Below, one piece after another: positions 9,846-21,087 of a stretch of DNA of 64,000 bases (its first letter is position 1; each line of letters begins with the position of its first letter). This stretch comes from Blattamonas nauphoetae (lineage: Eukaryota > Preaxostyla > Oxymonadida): contig JARBJD010000058.1 of the NCBI GenBank assembly GCA_033064195.1, forward strand, positions 248,001 to 312,000. Direction: 5' to 3'. A program made the position numbers and the translations under genes. Under the pieces are notes generated by a model, which was not told where the DNA came from, made no database searches, and saw only the letters and a program-made list of their open reading frames with translations.

Positions 9846-11642
9846 TCACAGCAATTCGATGGCTGCGTCTAAGTCGTCTTTTGTTTGGCGTAAAGCTTGA
9901 ATTGCCTGTTCTCGGTCAAACCCCATGTCTAAAAGAGCTTTTAGGTTCTCTTCGCTGTATTCCTGCGATGGGGCTGCTTCTTGAGGAGTTTCCGGCTGAG
10001 GTTCCGAGCTTGGTTGAGCCGGTGCGTCTTCAGTGGGTATAAAATTGGCGAATCCTCTCTCCTCTCCTATCATAGCCTAGGTGAGCAATGGACAAGGAGA
10101 CAGACAGGAAAAAAGAGTTCAAAAGTTATCCGAAAAAGAAGAAATACTTTTTCGATCTCTCTTTCACTAAGAAGGGCGATTTTTTCGTCTCCAATTCGAA
10201 GCTCTTGGGCTTTGAGATCGATACAACACTGAGCGACAAGAGTACACAAGAGAGTGATGGAACAGAATCAATGAATGACGATCACAGAGAACGAACCTGG
10301 TGTCGTCGAAGATTGTCCAAGCCAAAGATGAATTCAATACTACTCTCCTTAAGAATTGTACAGCTTGTTGCGAAATAGCTGTTTCCAACCTAGATAAAGA
10401 ATGATGGCGTTGATCGAGGAGAAGTGTTCACCTTCATATCCACAGCATGCACTTTCCCAATAATCTCGGCCGTCCCAACCCCAACAGCTATTCCTGCACG
10501 TTTGCGATCAATTAGATGTGATATTCTGAGGATCCAGAGGAGGTGACGAATAAATGTAGTAGAACACAAACCCGCAATATTCGCATAGTCGCTGCGACAT
10601 GATTGTTGATTGTGCCCCTAACAACAAATGAGCAGAGGAAACTGAAGACCAGTGTCGATGAACGCCGTGACTTTTCGGCCATTCACTTCAACCTGCATGT
10701 AGAGCATGTGCACTTGGACAAAAGACTGTTTGATGAGAGAAGTAATGAAAACAAGGATGTCACACTTCTGGGATCTCGTCGTAAGCTGTTTCGATGTTTT
10801 GTCGAAGTGCCGTTTCCCGGATGCTTTTCATGATGGCTTCCTGTGCTCGTTCACTTGTTGGGTCTGACTCAACCAGTTTCTATGGAAAGGGAACAACAGA
10901 GGAATGAGGAGGGAGACGGGATGGGCAGTGATTGCGGAATAAACCTTCCGTTTTTGGTGGGCGAGGTATCTTTTCATCTCCAATTTAAAAACTTCCAAGA
11001 GGAAGCCACGAAGTGGTTCATAATCTCCTCGAGACGCAGGTTCTATCAAATCTGGTCGGTTTTGTGTCAACATTTCGAATTCGTGCGGATTCTTTTTAAT
11101 CTGCTCATAAAAAGGTTGAGGTTCCATCAGGATTGGTTTCGGAAGAACCTCATGGATAGGTATGTCGTCAATATTGGGTTCCTCAGATGGTGTATCCTTC
11201 TGCAGCATTCCTGCGAGTTGTTGTTCCCTTTGTTTCCGTTTTAGAAATTCTGCGACAGGATCAGATGTCGGGGTTTGATTTTGATGCCCAACAGAAGACA
11301 AAGATGTCGTTCCGCTTGATTGTGTCATTGTTCCGGGAAAATGCGTCTGAAATAGGTTATTCCAGTCAACAACTAGGGGAAGTGGTCTTAGTGGAGACAA
11401 TTCTGTTGAAGGGAACCCAGAGAAAGAGAAGCCATATAAAACCGTGAGTACACACGAGAAATGATAGTGAAATCGTTCTGAGGTTGATTATTGAAGTATA
11501 TTTCGATGTGAGTGTATGGAATGTGATATGATGATGAGATCATGTTCTTCAGGTGCCCAATAGTTGCCGTGATGGGAGCATACATGATGAGAGATTGGTT
11601 GCTCCCTAATATAGTGACGTTGAGTTGGAATTGTTGATCCAT
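9846..11642 (-). CDS. DDI1: DDI1/DDI2 ubiquitin shuttle with aspartic protease domain
   Basis: Nine exons on the minus strand: 11642-11456, 11402-10945, 10879-10766, 10725-10650, 10617-10572, 10525-10432, 10389-10297, 10228-10148 and 10076-9846. All junction phases agree, giving 459 residues; introns are 53, 65, 40, 32, 46, 42, 68 and 71 nt. Residues 1-62 are a divergent UBL. The helical middle contains NPHEFEMLTQNRPDLIEP. The retropepsin-like domain has QVHMLYMQVEVNG, the catalytic FIDTGAQSTIMS (Asp277-Thr-Gly), GVGTAEIIGKVH and FIFGLDNLRRHQCCIDL, colinear with human DDI1. A UBA domain closes the protein (ALLDMGFDREQAIQAL). The catalytic Asp is kept. The 32-nt fourth intron splits the Gly codon of the DTG triad. 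A second ATG at 11663 is an alternative start. Confidence 0.95.
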
Positions 11643-11683
11643 GATTATGGTGGGTTCGATCAAACTCTTTTCTCCCTCCCTTC

Positions 11684-12801
11684 ATGTCATTCCGTGATCT
11701 TACATCATTATATGTTCTAAAACGTCAACAACGGCATTCATTTTACAGGTTTTCCCATTCAGATGACAGAGAAACTGAAGAGGATGATTTTCTCAGAAAT
11801 GATGATAATCGTTTCCAATTAACTGAAAAACCGTTTGTTCGTCAAGCACAAGCCATTAAATCCGAACTTGCCAATATTTCAATGCAAGGTATTCCTCTCA
11901 ACTCACCTATTCAACTTATTTCAATAAATCTCGCAATTCCGAGTTCACTGAAGCTATTCAATATCATTATCTCAACATTTTCTTGTTTAATCATCAGTAA
12001 ATGCTTTATCTCGCACGATGACCAACAACTTCCTTGTCCGCTCTTTCGACAACGACAATTCGTCTCAGCAGGCCATCGACCAGAGTGTTGACCAACTCAT
12101 TGCCCGCCTTGCGAAATGCCGAAAAGGAATCCTACAAATTTTTCCAAAATCATACACTGTTTCGTATCCAATCCGAAATGCGAATGGACAACTTGTCTAT
12201 CCGGAAGGGGAAAGTGCAACCACATTTGCTGTGCGGAAGAACTTACAGTCTGTTCTTGCAATGGAAGCTGATGCCGTAGATAAGGAATTCAGGCGAAAAC
12301 GAAGAGAATATCGTGAGAAACGAAGTGTGATCCACATTCTCGGTTAATATTTTATCTTACCTCAGTTTCGGAGGAAAAGGAGAGTCATAGTGCACTCACA
12401 GATATTTTAAATCATTATGAAGACCAGGATCTCGCCACAATGGTCTTTTTTTCTTTGTCCTCATTTATTTTAGAATAACTACACTGAACGAGTCGATAAC
12501 ATTCGTTCTTTGAACCGAAACGTGACCGAAATTTCAGTCCTCTTCAGTCAGATGAATACATTAGTCATTGAACAAGGGACGCTCATCGACAGAGTCGACA
12601 ACAATCTCAACCACGCTGCTGAGGAAGTCAAAGCTGGAGTGAATTACTTGCAAGAAGTCTGTCATCTTTTTCGCTTTCTCTTTTGTGAAGGCAAACAAAA
12701 TGGATAAATCACGAAGTAGATTCCAGACAGCCATTATAATCATCACTATCATCATATGTGTTGTTCTAATCATCTTAATGATCATTACATTAGTTACTTG
12801 A
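11684..12801 (+). CDS. Qa-SNARE, syntaxin-16/Tlg2-like
   Basis: Five exons (11684-11888, 11998-12324, 12366-12442, 12474-12656, 12691-12801) give 300 residues with introns of 109, 41, 31 and 34 nt, all in phase. The N-terminus SFRDLTSLYVLKRQ resembles the Tlg2/syntaxin-16 start (RLTDAFLLLRN), which binds the SM protein Vps45. The SNARE helix (residues about 204-264) has ISVLFSQMNTLVIEQGTLIDRVDNN with the zero-layer Gln in VIEQGT, close to the syntaxin-16 VEQGTVLDRID. A single C-terminal membrane anchor (residues about 272-298) is Ile-rich. The role would be fusion at the trans-Golgi/endosome. It is divergent from DDI1 with only 41 bp between the two ATGs, so they must share a promoter region. 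Confidence 0.9.
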
Positions 12802-12963
12802 CTCTTGCCTTCCTTTTTGAAAGCAAACACGTCGAAGTCCATCAGAGAAAACGTCTCTCTGGGCAGATCTGAGTCTTCGAGAGTATGTTCACAACCGTCC
12901 TATTTTTTTCACATCATTGATTTGTTTCCCTATGATTCTTCTTGTTTCGTTCTTCAATTTCAG

Positions 12964-13861
12964 ATGAGTCGCACACAATGGAACTTTCATCGAACTGATC
13001 CTCAGTTTCGACATACTTCGTCCCGGGATTTACGAGAAAATCTCATGAAATGGGGTCTGGACACATGCACAAAATTTGCCAGATTTACATTTGATGAACA
13101 AGTCCTGTCCCATGAATATGAGAATATTGTTCGATCTTTCATCAATTCAGAGCTTGGCCAAGGATTTCTTGGAATTCGTCCAAAAGAAAAGGGACTTGCT
13201 TCACTTGGACAGACAGTAAAGATTGATACAATTTTGCTCGATCCTCTCCCCTGCACATTTACCGATCTCACTTTTTTGGAGAAACTGAACCAACACCGTA
13301 TTCAAGATTCACGTCTCTTCATGTACATACAGGTATCGTAAGATCAAATGGGGCCATCGCTGGTTGTTTTCTTGTGGATCATCCAGATATAGAGGTGAAC
13401 GACAAACTTCGAGAAGTTCTTGTCTGTGAAGATTCAGAGAACTATCATATTTACTCCCGTATTCATTTCTCCCTTTGATGTATATATCGTCCCAACAGCT
13501 GCTGAACGAAATGAATTCCTCTTTCACCTCTTCACGCACCTCGTGATTGGAGGGGAGCTCTGCCAGTCAGAAGTGACAATCGATGCGTATCTCGAAGCAG
13601 CGAAGATCTTGTACAAAGACTTTGTGAGGTTTCAATCTCTCTACTCATTTCTTCAGTGTACAAAAGAATGCAACATCAGGTGAAATCGAAGTCCGATCCA
13701 GAGTCTATCAGGTGGCACGGTCGTCTTCTGCATTGAAAGCCGCGGATGGAACAACGATTCATTTGTATCAAGGGAAGGATCAAACGCATCCTCGAAATGC
13801 AACGTACTTCGTGGTGGATCCAGGACGGAAAACTCTGACTGGAGTGCAGTTTACGAAATGA
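12964..13861 (+). CDS. CFAP300: CFAP300 (C11orf70), cilia/flagella dynein-arm assembly protein
   Basis: Four exons (12964-13297, 13333-13458, 13499-13628, 13657-13861) encode 264 residues, against 267 in human. Introns are 35, 40 and 28 nt. Diagnostic matches after splicing: RIVRSNGAIAGCF (human DIVRDSGHIVKCL), DKLREVLVCEDSENYHIYS (ELRRVLLVEDSEKYEIFS), ERNEFLFHLFTHLVIGGELCQ ([20 protein letters not shown]), YLEAAKILYKDFVSVQKN and YFVVDP. CFAP300 is a cytoplasmic factor needed for outer and inner dynein arm assembly and intraflagellar transport-dependent delivery. Its presence implies motile flagella at some life stage. The ATG at 12964 lies directly after an AG, so a 5' UTR intron from about 12883 is possible. 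Confidence 0.93.
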
Positions 13862-14117
13862 CTGCCTATATTGAATGACTTTCATTCGTATTTGAAGATA
13901 CACTTCAATATAGCACATTTTCTAGCATTTCTTTTTTTCTTGTCACAGAAACTTGGGCCAAAATAATCCGCTTTTTCCTTTGATCCAGAGCACGAAAGGT
14001 ATGAATGGCGCAAACACACTTGGTTCTTCTCGTACTGTTTATTTAATGAATATTTTGAGAAATTTTGACACTATTTGACCTTCATTTTCTCTATACTACT
14101 TCCATTGGATCGTCAAG

Positions 14118-14647
14118 ATGGTTACTCACCTTAAGCAAACAAGAAAGCGCCGTGGAGATGTCTCCATGGGTTATGGTCGTGTTGGAAAGCACAGAAAGCA
14201 TCCGGGAGGTCGTGGTAACAACGGAGCCTTCCAACACAACAGAATTCTCTTCGCAAAGTATCACCCTGGATACGTTGGGAAGAAAGGTATCAAAGTGTAC
14301 CACAAGCAACCCGCTCACTACTACAAGCCAATTGTTAACTTGGATACAATTTGGAGTCTTGTTTCTGAGCAAAAACGCAAGAACGTTCCAAAGGGCAAAC
14401 TTCCAGTCATCGATGTTGTGAAAGCGGTATGCTGTTTTATTTTCTGATGTCATGTGATATATTTGTATTTATTATTGTGTTTGTGTGATTACTTCGTGTT
14501 CTTCAGGGTTACTTCAAGGTTCTTGGAAAGGGTGTTCTCCCCAAGATTCCAGTGTGCATTCGCGCCCGTGAATTTAGCAATGATGCAAAGAGAAAGATCC
14601 GTGCCATTGGTGGTGTTGCTGAAGTGCTGAAAACCAAAAAGCACTAA
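14118..14647 (+). CDS. RPL27A: Large ribosomal subunit protein uL15 (RPL27A)
   Basis: Two exons (14118-14426, 14507-14647) separated by an 80-nt phase-0 intron give 149 residues, one more than human RPL27A. The sequence is highly conserved: THLKQTRKRRGDVSMGYGRV, GKHRKHPGGRGN, RILFAKYHPGYVGK and the C-terminal GYFKVLGKGVLPKIPV. It is a cytosolic 60S subunit protein. GC content and codon choice look like those of a highly expressed gene. Confidence 0.97.
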
Positions 14648-15206
14648 TCGACACTTCACCAAAGATTTTTGCGCTCTGCATCTTTGTTGATGGATTATTT
14701 GGAAATTGGGAAATGAGGAAATAGATAGTGTGTCCACTCAAATGTTTCTCCGATTGCTGTCTCGATTCATTCACAAAATTAACACAAAAAGGTATCCTCA
14801 CAAGTTAGTCTGAATTGGGTTAGGACGAACGCCTCCTGCTGATTCAACTCAACCCAGGGCTTTCACCCTGGTCTCATAGGATCCAGGCACGTTTCATTTT
14901 CAACGAGTGAACTGTTTTCTACTACCTGAACTCGACTCTTCCCACGATGATCGTGATCCAGGTCGATGTCATTCTCACAACATACCCTCACGGGCACTTC
15001 TCCACTCAGACCTTCCCCCAGGTTCAGAAAGCAGTACCCTCTGATCCTGGAATAGCAGGTTTTGTGAGGACCTCCACATGGGTCCGTTTGTGTGACGACA
15101 TTTATAGTGAGAAATCGAACATTTATCTTTGATGTGGGACCGAGTTTGAACACTCTTGATTTAACACACTATAACTGCGCTTACTCATTTCTGTTGACTT
15201 TTTTAA
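14648..15206. other. Intergenic, no supported gene
   Basis: 559 bp between RPL27A and APC2. A Cys-containing minus-strand open frame (15153-14863) lacks an ATG, and a short plus-strand frame (14947-15132) has no motif; neither can be supported. Confidence 0.5.
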
Positions 15207-17939
15207 ATGGAAATTGACCTCGATTTCGCCTCCCCGCACAGTTTTCCCCAGGATATTCGCGACACTGAAATCGCTTTCGATTCGTACCTACAAGAACAGA
15301 CATCCATTATCGTCAAACTGATTTCGATATTTCCACTTTCAAAGAATGTTTTTGAAGAAATGAGGTCACGACTCAATTGGCAACCGCCGATATTCCAGAA
15401 TCCTCAATCAACCAGAAGATACACAGAATTCTTACGTGACTATTCGGCTGTATCGCCAACTCAGCTTCATTTTCATGAACGTTCAGAGCGGCTTCGCAAG
15501 TATATCCGAGATCAAACGTCAATTCATGTGAAAGAACAGATTTTAAATAAAAGTGTCTCAACTCAAGAGATATTGACATTCTATCTTCTATCTATTCGAG
15601 CATTTGATGTACTCGATCATACGCATGTCATAGCAAGTGATGCCTTAACAAATATTCGTACTTATCTCAGAAACAGACATGATGCTGCCCGTCAAATTTT
15701 TCGCATCCTACTCGACGATTTAAGCAATGATGACCTCCTGAAGAATGCTAAAGAGCGATCGCTTCAATTTATTGGTCAAGATCCAACTGTATTTCGCGAA
15801 CCGACTCCAGTTGTCATCTCAGAGAGCGAACTCACAAATGAAGTTGATTTATGGCTTCCGAGTGCAGAAAAGGAAACATTTTTGGAATGGATGCCTCAGA
15901 TATCTCAGTATCCAGCCGATAGACTGGCCATGCGTCCCCTTTTTGACAATTTGGTCGCGATCTATGAAGATCAATCCATTTTTGTCGATGAATACGCTCG
16001 TCTTCTCGGAAGCCTCCTTTTGTCTCGGTTCAAGACAGCCACAGAAGCAGATAGCTTGAGCCGTCTCCCTTCTGGCCATCGGTATGACGTTCTTTCGCAC
16101 AAAAGAGACGTCCAACAGCTCAAAAGCTTCTTTGGGCAGAAACTGTTCAGAGATTGCGAGGTGATGTTGAACGATTTCGAAGAATCGGAAGGGTACTACC
16201 AGCACTTCTCTCAATCCACCTCGCACATGTCGCACTCCCCCACATTCTTCACATCCGCTGCAGCCCTCAACTCACCCTCGTCGCTTGTGTCCACCAGCTC
16301 TCCGCACACCTTCCTTCCGATCGTGATGAGTCGAGAGTACTGGCCCTCTTGCATCTCCAAACGGAAGGACAGGCCAAACCAGAATGTGTTCTCGCCGACT
16401 CAGCGTATCCGCAGAGCTCGACCAGCCCAACACGTCAAAGCAGCACGCACCACACAACACTCGTACGAACTGGCACTGGCATCGAACACGGGTGTCCTCA
16501 TGCAATCCCCAGACAAGGAGAACCTGACGATGATGACAGGACACTCTCTTCGCTCGCTGTCGGCTCTTCCGAACGAGTTTGTGTTTTTGGACGGTGTTGC
16601 TGTGCCTGATTCAATCGCTGCTCACTTCGACTCGTTCGAAGACCACTTCACTCAACACAATCCGCATCGTTTGCTGGAGTGGAATGCTGAGCAGACCATG
16701 GTGACTCTCGAGGTGTGTCCTTTCTCCTTCTTTCTTCCCCGCAGACTGAGGTCCGAGGGAGACCCCGCTCGTTCACTGTTCCTCTTCCGTTTGCTTCTGT
16801 CTTGTTCCTCTTCGCGAACGAGGAGGAGGAACTTGGAAGCGGGATCTTTTCGTCTCCAGCCAACCCTTCCCTCTCCATCGACTCAATTGTCCAGAGTTCC
16901 GGCCTCTCGGAGAAGGACGCAAGACGAGCTGTGTCGTTTTGGTGCTCGCACGGTGTCCTTTCCGACCGCGGAGGCATTGTGAGTCCGAACGAGAGCAACA
17001 ATCGACCTGCCCACGCCAAACACAACAATGCAACTGACGAGCCAGTCTTCTCGTCTGCCGCTTTTGAGGAAGGGATGGTTGCCGGAACTTTGATTGGGCC
17101 GATCCAGCGGTCGTCGTCAGACTCTTCCTTCGTCGGCGAGAGGGAGCCTGTGTCGGAGTGGGGAATGAACACCCCGCAGTCCTTCACCCAGCTCGCCTCT
17201 CCACTCGAAATGATGTCCGTTCAGAAGACCCTCCACACTCCGCTTCAGGTCTCGCTTCCGGTCTCTGCGGTGATGCGGCCGATGGGCTTCTCGCCTTCTG
17301 ACAACGACGACACTCTTTCGAAAGCTCAAGTCACACCACTCATGTCTGTTCGGCGTCCTCGCCCGACGACAAGACCCCACACGCAGCGCATCGCCAAAAC
17401 AATTGAATCACCGTCATTCAGCTCTCATCTCGGTCGGTCGCTTCCCACTCCTTCGCCGCAGCAGCCGTCTCCCTCGCTGAACTCTCTCTTCAGCGAGCAG
17501 TTCAACGTTCTGATGACATCCGTAAGCGAGCGGCAGGATGGCACTGTCGTCCCGTCCAACGACGACGGCAAAGGGCGGCTCTCCACTCTCTACGAATCTC
17601 ACTTTCGGAAAAGCACGAACTCTGAGTCCAACTTTTCTTTCCTGGAGGACGATGGGGTCAGGAGGGAAGAGGAGGTGGAGACAATTCAGTGGGAAGTGTT
17701 TGATCCGCTCGTCAAGAGTGTTTTGGCGACATTCAAGTCGTTGTCGCTCTCTGAATTGCATCGAATACTGACAAAGTTCGCAGCTCCAGCAAAATATGAC
17801 CAGAAGGTCCGAACTCCAGATGTGGTCTGCTTCATATTTTTATCATCTTTTCCAGCTCGCTCAATACCTTGCTCCACGGGTAATTTCTGGTGAATTTAGC
17901 TATGCAAATGGATTATATTCCATAAATGTTAATAGTTGA
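15207..17939 (+). CDS. APC2: APC2, cullin-like subunit of the anaphase-promoting complex
   Basis: Three exons (15207-16712, 16745-17806, 17856-17939; introns 32 and 49 nt) encode 883 residues. The cullin-type middle contains LKSFFGQKLFRDCEVMLNDFEES, which aligns to the CEVMLKDI segment of APC2, followed by MSREYWP (human ILSHKFWP). The C-terminal winged helix shows FDPLVKSVLATFKSLSLSELHRIL, then LAQYLAPRVISGEFSYANGLYSI, matching SLSLDRIYNML and LQGYLQKKV..YSAGVYRL. Long Ser/Pro-rich disordered inserts (about 345-420 and 600-770) make it longer and less regular than animal APC2 (about 820). APC2 binds APC11 and ubiquitylates cyclins and securin at anaphase. Confidence 0.85.
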
Positions 17940-18021
17940 ACATCTTTCGAAGATCTTTGTCCAAGTATTTTGAAAAACTCGAGAATCCCACCACTCTTTT
18001 TTTTTGGCGCACTTCATTCGC

Positions 18022-20976
18022 ATGAATGAGAGTGCTATTTCTATTCGTATATCGCTTTTTCTTATTATGATCTTCTTTACTCCTCTTAAAGCTCTCCAAC
18101 GACCACATAATTCTCTCTCCCTCCAAGCTCTTCCCCGCTCTCAATCCTACCCACTTAATCTGAACTATCCTCAAACACAACAAACATATCTCGTGCATGT
18201 TCCACAAATCTCTGGTCCTCTTCCCCTTCCTAAACCAGAATATTCCCCAAATATCCGTGTTAATTCTTATTTTACGAGAGGACACTATTCAAACATCCTT
18301 TCTCCTGAACCCTTCTTTATCGATGAATTGCCCACAGCAATTGGATTAAATGATCTTCGTTCATTTCATCGTTCCCTGAGATCCCTCCGACAAACTCTTG
18401 CTGCTGAACAACAGTCGTCTCAACAACACTGTCTTTCTCTCTCCTCACTGTTCTCAAATGTATCTGCAATTCACTCCAACATCAAAGCAAAACGGAAATG
18501 TAACATCATTCTTCAACACAGAACAAACGATCTCTGTATTCTACGAGATTCAATCGGCCGTTCTTTGACAGTTCAGAGTATCCAGATACGGAAGAAGTAT
18601 AAGCAGCTCAATTCTTCACTCCAACTCAAGACATCAGTGAATAGTCGATTTACGAATTTATCTGTGGCTTTACTCTCTCAAGCAACAGAAATTCAGGAAT
18701 CGACATATTCAACAGTCGCCCTGGTAACTTGGATGAAGCTCACACGTAAAGAATTCCATAGTTGGTTGCATACCTTTTCGAAAACGTTCTATCCATATTT
18801 TGAACATCATTTCTCCCACCAATTCACTGAAAACCACACCAAACAATTTCAGTTGATGTTATCTCAGCGTGCTGCGAATGTCCATGAATCAGATCTTCAA
18901 TATCATTTATCCTTTCAAATATCCACCTTATTAGAAATTTTTCCTCTCACGTATGTTGAAGATTCATCACAAATCGCAGCCAGACGTTCATCTCCGTTTT
19001 CAGCGTCTTCCTCACTTCCTCTTTTTCCATCAGACGGTCCTCCATCATCACATGTCAACTCTTCCTTTTATAATGATCTTTCTTCACTCGGAACACAGTT
19101 GAACAACCAAAAAACCTCTCGACGACTTTCAGAGTCATCAAATACCAGCCTGGTCCTTCCTCCTCCCTCCAAACCCCAAACATTCCAGAGAAACTCTCTT
19201 CCACTTTCCATAAATGCCGACAGTGGACTGTCCCATCATGTTGTTATCACACCCACACCTCCACTCCAGCCCTCAAACAAACCTGACGCAGAAAGCGGGC
19301 GACGCGCCACATTTCACGGAACAACTCATCCATTCAGTTCAACGCCTTCGTTCAAGCCGACTCTTCCCCCAGTTCCAATATCCTCCAACTCTTCTGCACA
19401 TTCTGTCGTCCCCTCGCCCACCCTCGGAACGATGCCTCTCGGCGATCCCTCAAAGAAGCAGCAATACTCGGCCGAGCACGTCAAGAACATCATGGGTGTG
19501 CTGGGTCTCTTTGAAGATTCATCCGCAAGCGATTATTCGGAATTCGAGTCGGATTCGTCTTCGATCGAGACTGACAGCGAGACAAGCAGCGAGTATTCTG
19601 CCCACGCTTCCTCTCCCAACACAACTCCACAGTTTGTTGTCGCAGTCTGCGGACTTCCGCTGATGGGATTGTCTCGCTCCAAGAAGCTTCGAAAGCTCGC
19701 TCGTGTCGTTCAGTTTGGGCCACCAGCTCGAGCGACTTTCTTCTCTTTTCTGGACACATCCAACACTCACTCGTCAGAGAGCACGCCACTCCCACTCTCC
19801 ACTTCGGGAACACGCTCCCTCTATCCAAGTGTCTCCATGCCCGCCTATCCACTCTCACCAGCTCCTTTTGATGCTTTTGTCACAACTTCTGTCATTCCTC
19901 TCCTCAAACAATTTGGAAGCGTCGTTCAGTCGGCATCGCTCGGAGATCTCGCCCACTTTCTGGTCATCCTGTCCTACCTCCTCAACACTCCTCTCCCAAA
20001 TCCCCTCATTCCCTTCTCGTCTCATTCATTTGTCTTTGACACAACAACCTCATCCCGATATCGGCATCTCAACCCCCTCCACTCGTCTCTCGCTCGGATC
20101 TTCACAATTCAAACGTCGAATTCGCCGCAATCGACTTCAAAGCAGAACAAACGCATTCGTCTCCCTCGACTCACTCCCCTCACCCAGCTCACTGCAGTCT
20201 GGTCCGTGACTCAGCTTGAAAACTCTGTCCAACGAGTCACACCAATCAAGCTCCGCTCAGTGACTCCGGAGAAGCAGCGGATTCCGCCAACGACATCGTC
20301 GGCCTCAATCGTTCAGCCAGGAAAGCAATTGTTCTCTCGAATCTCCTCCTCGTTGTCTCTGAAGAAGATCCATTCCCAAAAGGAGAATCCCCAAGCCCCT
20401 CTTTCTTCATCTCGCCCGCTCCCAACCTCAACTCGACCCATTTCGAGAGTTCAGCCGTCGTCATCTCCGTTCAACAGTGCCATCCTGATCCCGCAGAGCA
20501 CGACGTTCACCACCCACAACTACACCGATTCTGTGATTCAGTCGATCCGGCCTCTCTTCTCGAACAAGTCGCCGTCGCGGATCAATTGGACTCTGCCTGC
20601 TCTTCGGTCGATGGGCACCAACTCCGACTTCCTCTCGTTCTCTCACTTCTACTCCCTTTTCAGCGATGAGCCGTGCAGGCACTGTCGAGATTCCATGATT
20701 CGAACGATCCATCTTCTGAAGACAGACTGCATCTTCCTCATCAAGCGGATTCTTTCCCTCTTTCCTCCTCTTTCAACGACTCGTCATGATCGGCTTGTTA
20801 TTGATGCGCCTCCTCGTCTTGATGGCATCTACACAGTCTCTCCAATGCGATATTCGAGATGCAATGCAATAGACCTGGAGCGACTCTCCCTCACTGATCT
20901 TGTTCTGTGTCTTAGTGATGTCTTGTGTGCCTCTACTCATCATTTTGAGATGAAGCGGAGCTTGTTGATTAAATGA
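18022..20976 (+). CDS. UVRAG/VPS38/ATG14-like subunit of a class III PI3-kinase complex
   Basis: About 969 residues if a 45-nt in-frame intron (18047-18091) is spliced; unspliced, the same stretch would read as a hydrophobic pseudo signal peptide. A predicted helical/coiled region (residues about 100-200: LRQTLAAEQQSSQQHCLSLS) is followed by QYHLSFQISTLLEIFPLTYVED, like the LSELSYIYPI element that starts the C-terminal domain of UVRAG and ATG14. Further on, VVAVCGLPLMG and GDLAHFLVILSYLLNTPLPN match the family ICGLPLPN and VAHxLQLLSxYLxIPLRYPI. Several hundred Ser/Pro-rich residues separate these. The family membership is inferred from motif order only. If right, it would partner VPS34, VPS15 and Beclin in endosomal sorting or autophagy. 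Confidence 0.6.
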   Translation: MNESAISIRISLFLIMIFFTPLKALQRPHNSLSLQALPRSQSYPLNLNYPQTQQTYLVHVPQISGPLPLPKPEYSPNIRVNSYFTRGHYSNILSPEPFFIDELPTAIGLNDLRSFHRSLRSLRQTLAAEQQSSQQHCLSLSSLFSNVSAIHSNIKAKRKCNIILQHRTNDLCILRDSIGRSLTVQSIQIRKKYKQLNSSLQLKTSVNSRFTNLSVALLSQATEIQESTYSTVALVTWMKLTRKEFHSWLHTFSKTFYPYFEHHFSHQFTENHTKQFQLMLSQRAANVHESDLQYHLSFQISTLLEIFPLTYVEDSSQIAARRSSPFSASSSLPLFPSDGPPSSHVNSSFYNDLSSLGTQLNNQKTSRRLSESSNTSLVLPPPSKPQTFQRNSLPLSINADSGLSHHVVITPTPPLQPSNKPDAESGRRATFHGTTHPFSSTPSFKPTLPPVPISSNSSAHSVVPSPTLGTMPLGDPSKKQQYSAEHVKNIMGVLGLFEDSSASDYSEFESDSSSIETDSETSSEYSAHASSPNTTPQFVVAVCGLPLMGLSRSKKLRKLARVVQFGPPARATFFSFLDTSNTHSSESTPLPLSTSGTRSLYPSVSMPAYPLSPAPFDAFVTTSVIPLLKQFGSVVQSASLGDLAHFLVILSYLLNTPLPNPLIPFSSHSFVFDTTTSSRYRHLNPLHSSLARIFTIQTSNSPQSTSKQNKRIRLPRLTPLTQLTAVWSVTQLENSVQRVTPIKLRSVTPEKQRIPPTTSSASIVQPGKQLFSRISSSLSLKKIHSQKENPQAPLSSSRPLPTSTRPISRVQPSSSPFNSAILIPQSTTFTTHNYTDSVIQSIRPLFSNKSPSRINWTLPALRSMGTNSDFLSFSHFYSLFSDEPCRHCRDSMIRTIHLLKTDCIFLIKRILSLFPPLSTTRHDRLVIDAPPRLDGIYTVSPMRYSRCNAIDLERLSLTDLVLCLSDVLCASTHHFEMKRSLLIK

Positions 20977-21087
20977 GTTATTTTCATTCTATGTGCGACT
21001 TTTATTTTTGTTTTTCGATGTGATTTCAAGCACTGACATTATCCCATCTGTTTCAATTGAGCAAAATGGAAAAAGTTGTGAGTCTGA

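Noticed and set aside
14863-15153. Cys-rich minus-strand open frame between RPL27A and APC2
   Set aside because: No ATG, no recognised domain and no splice partner; probably chance.
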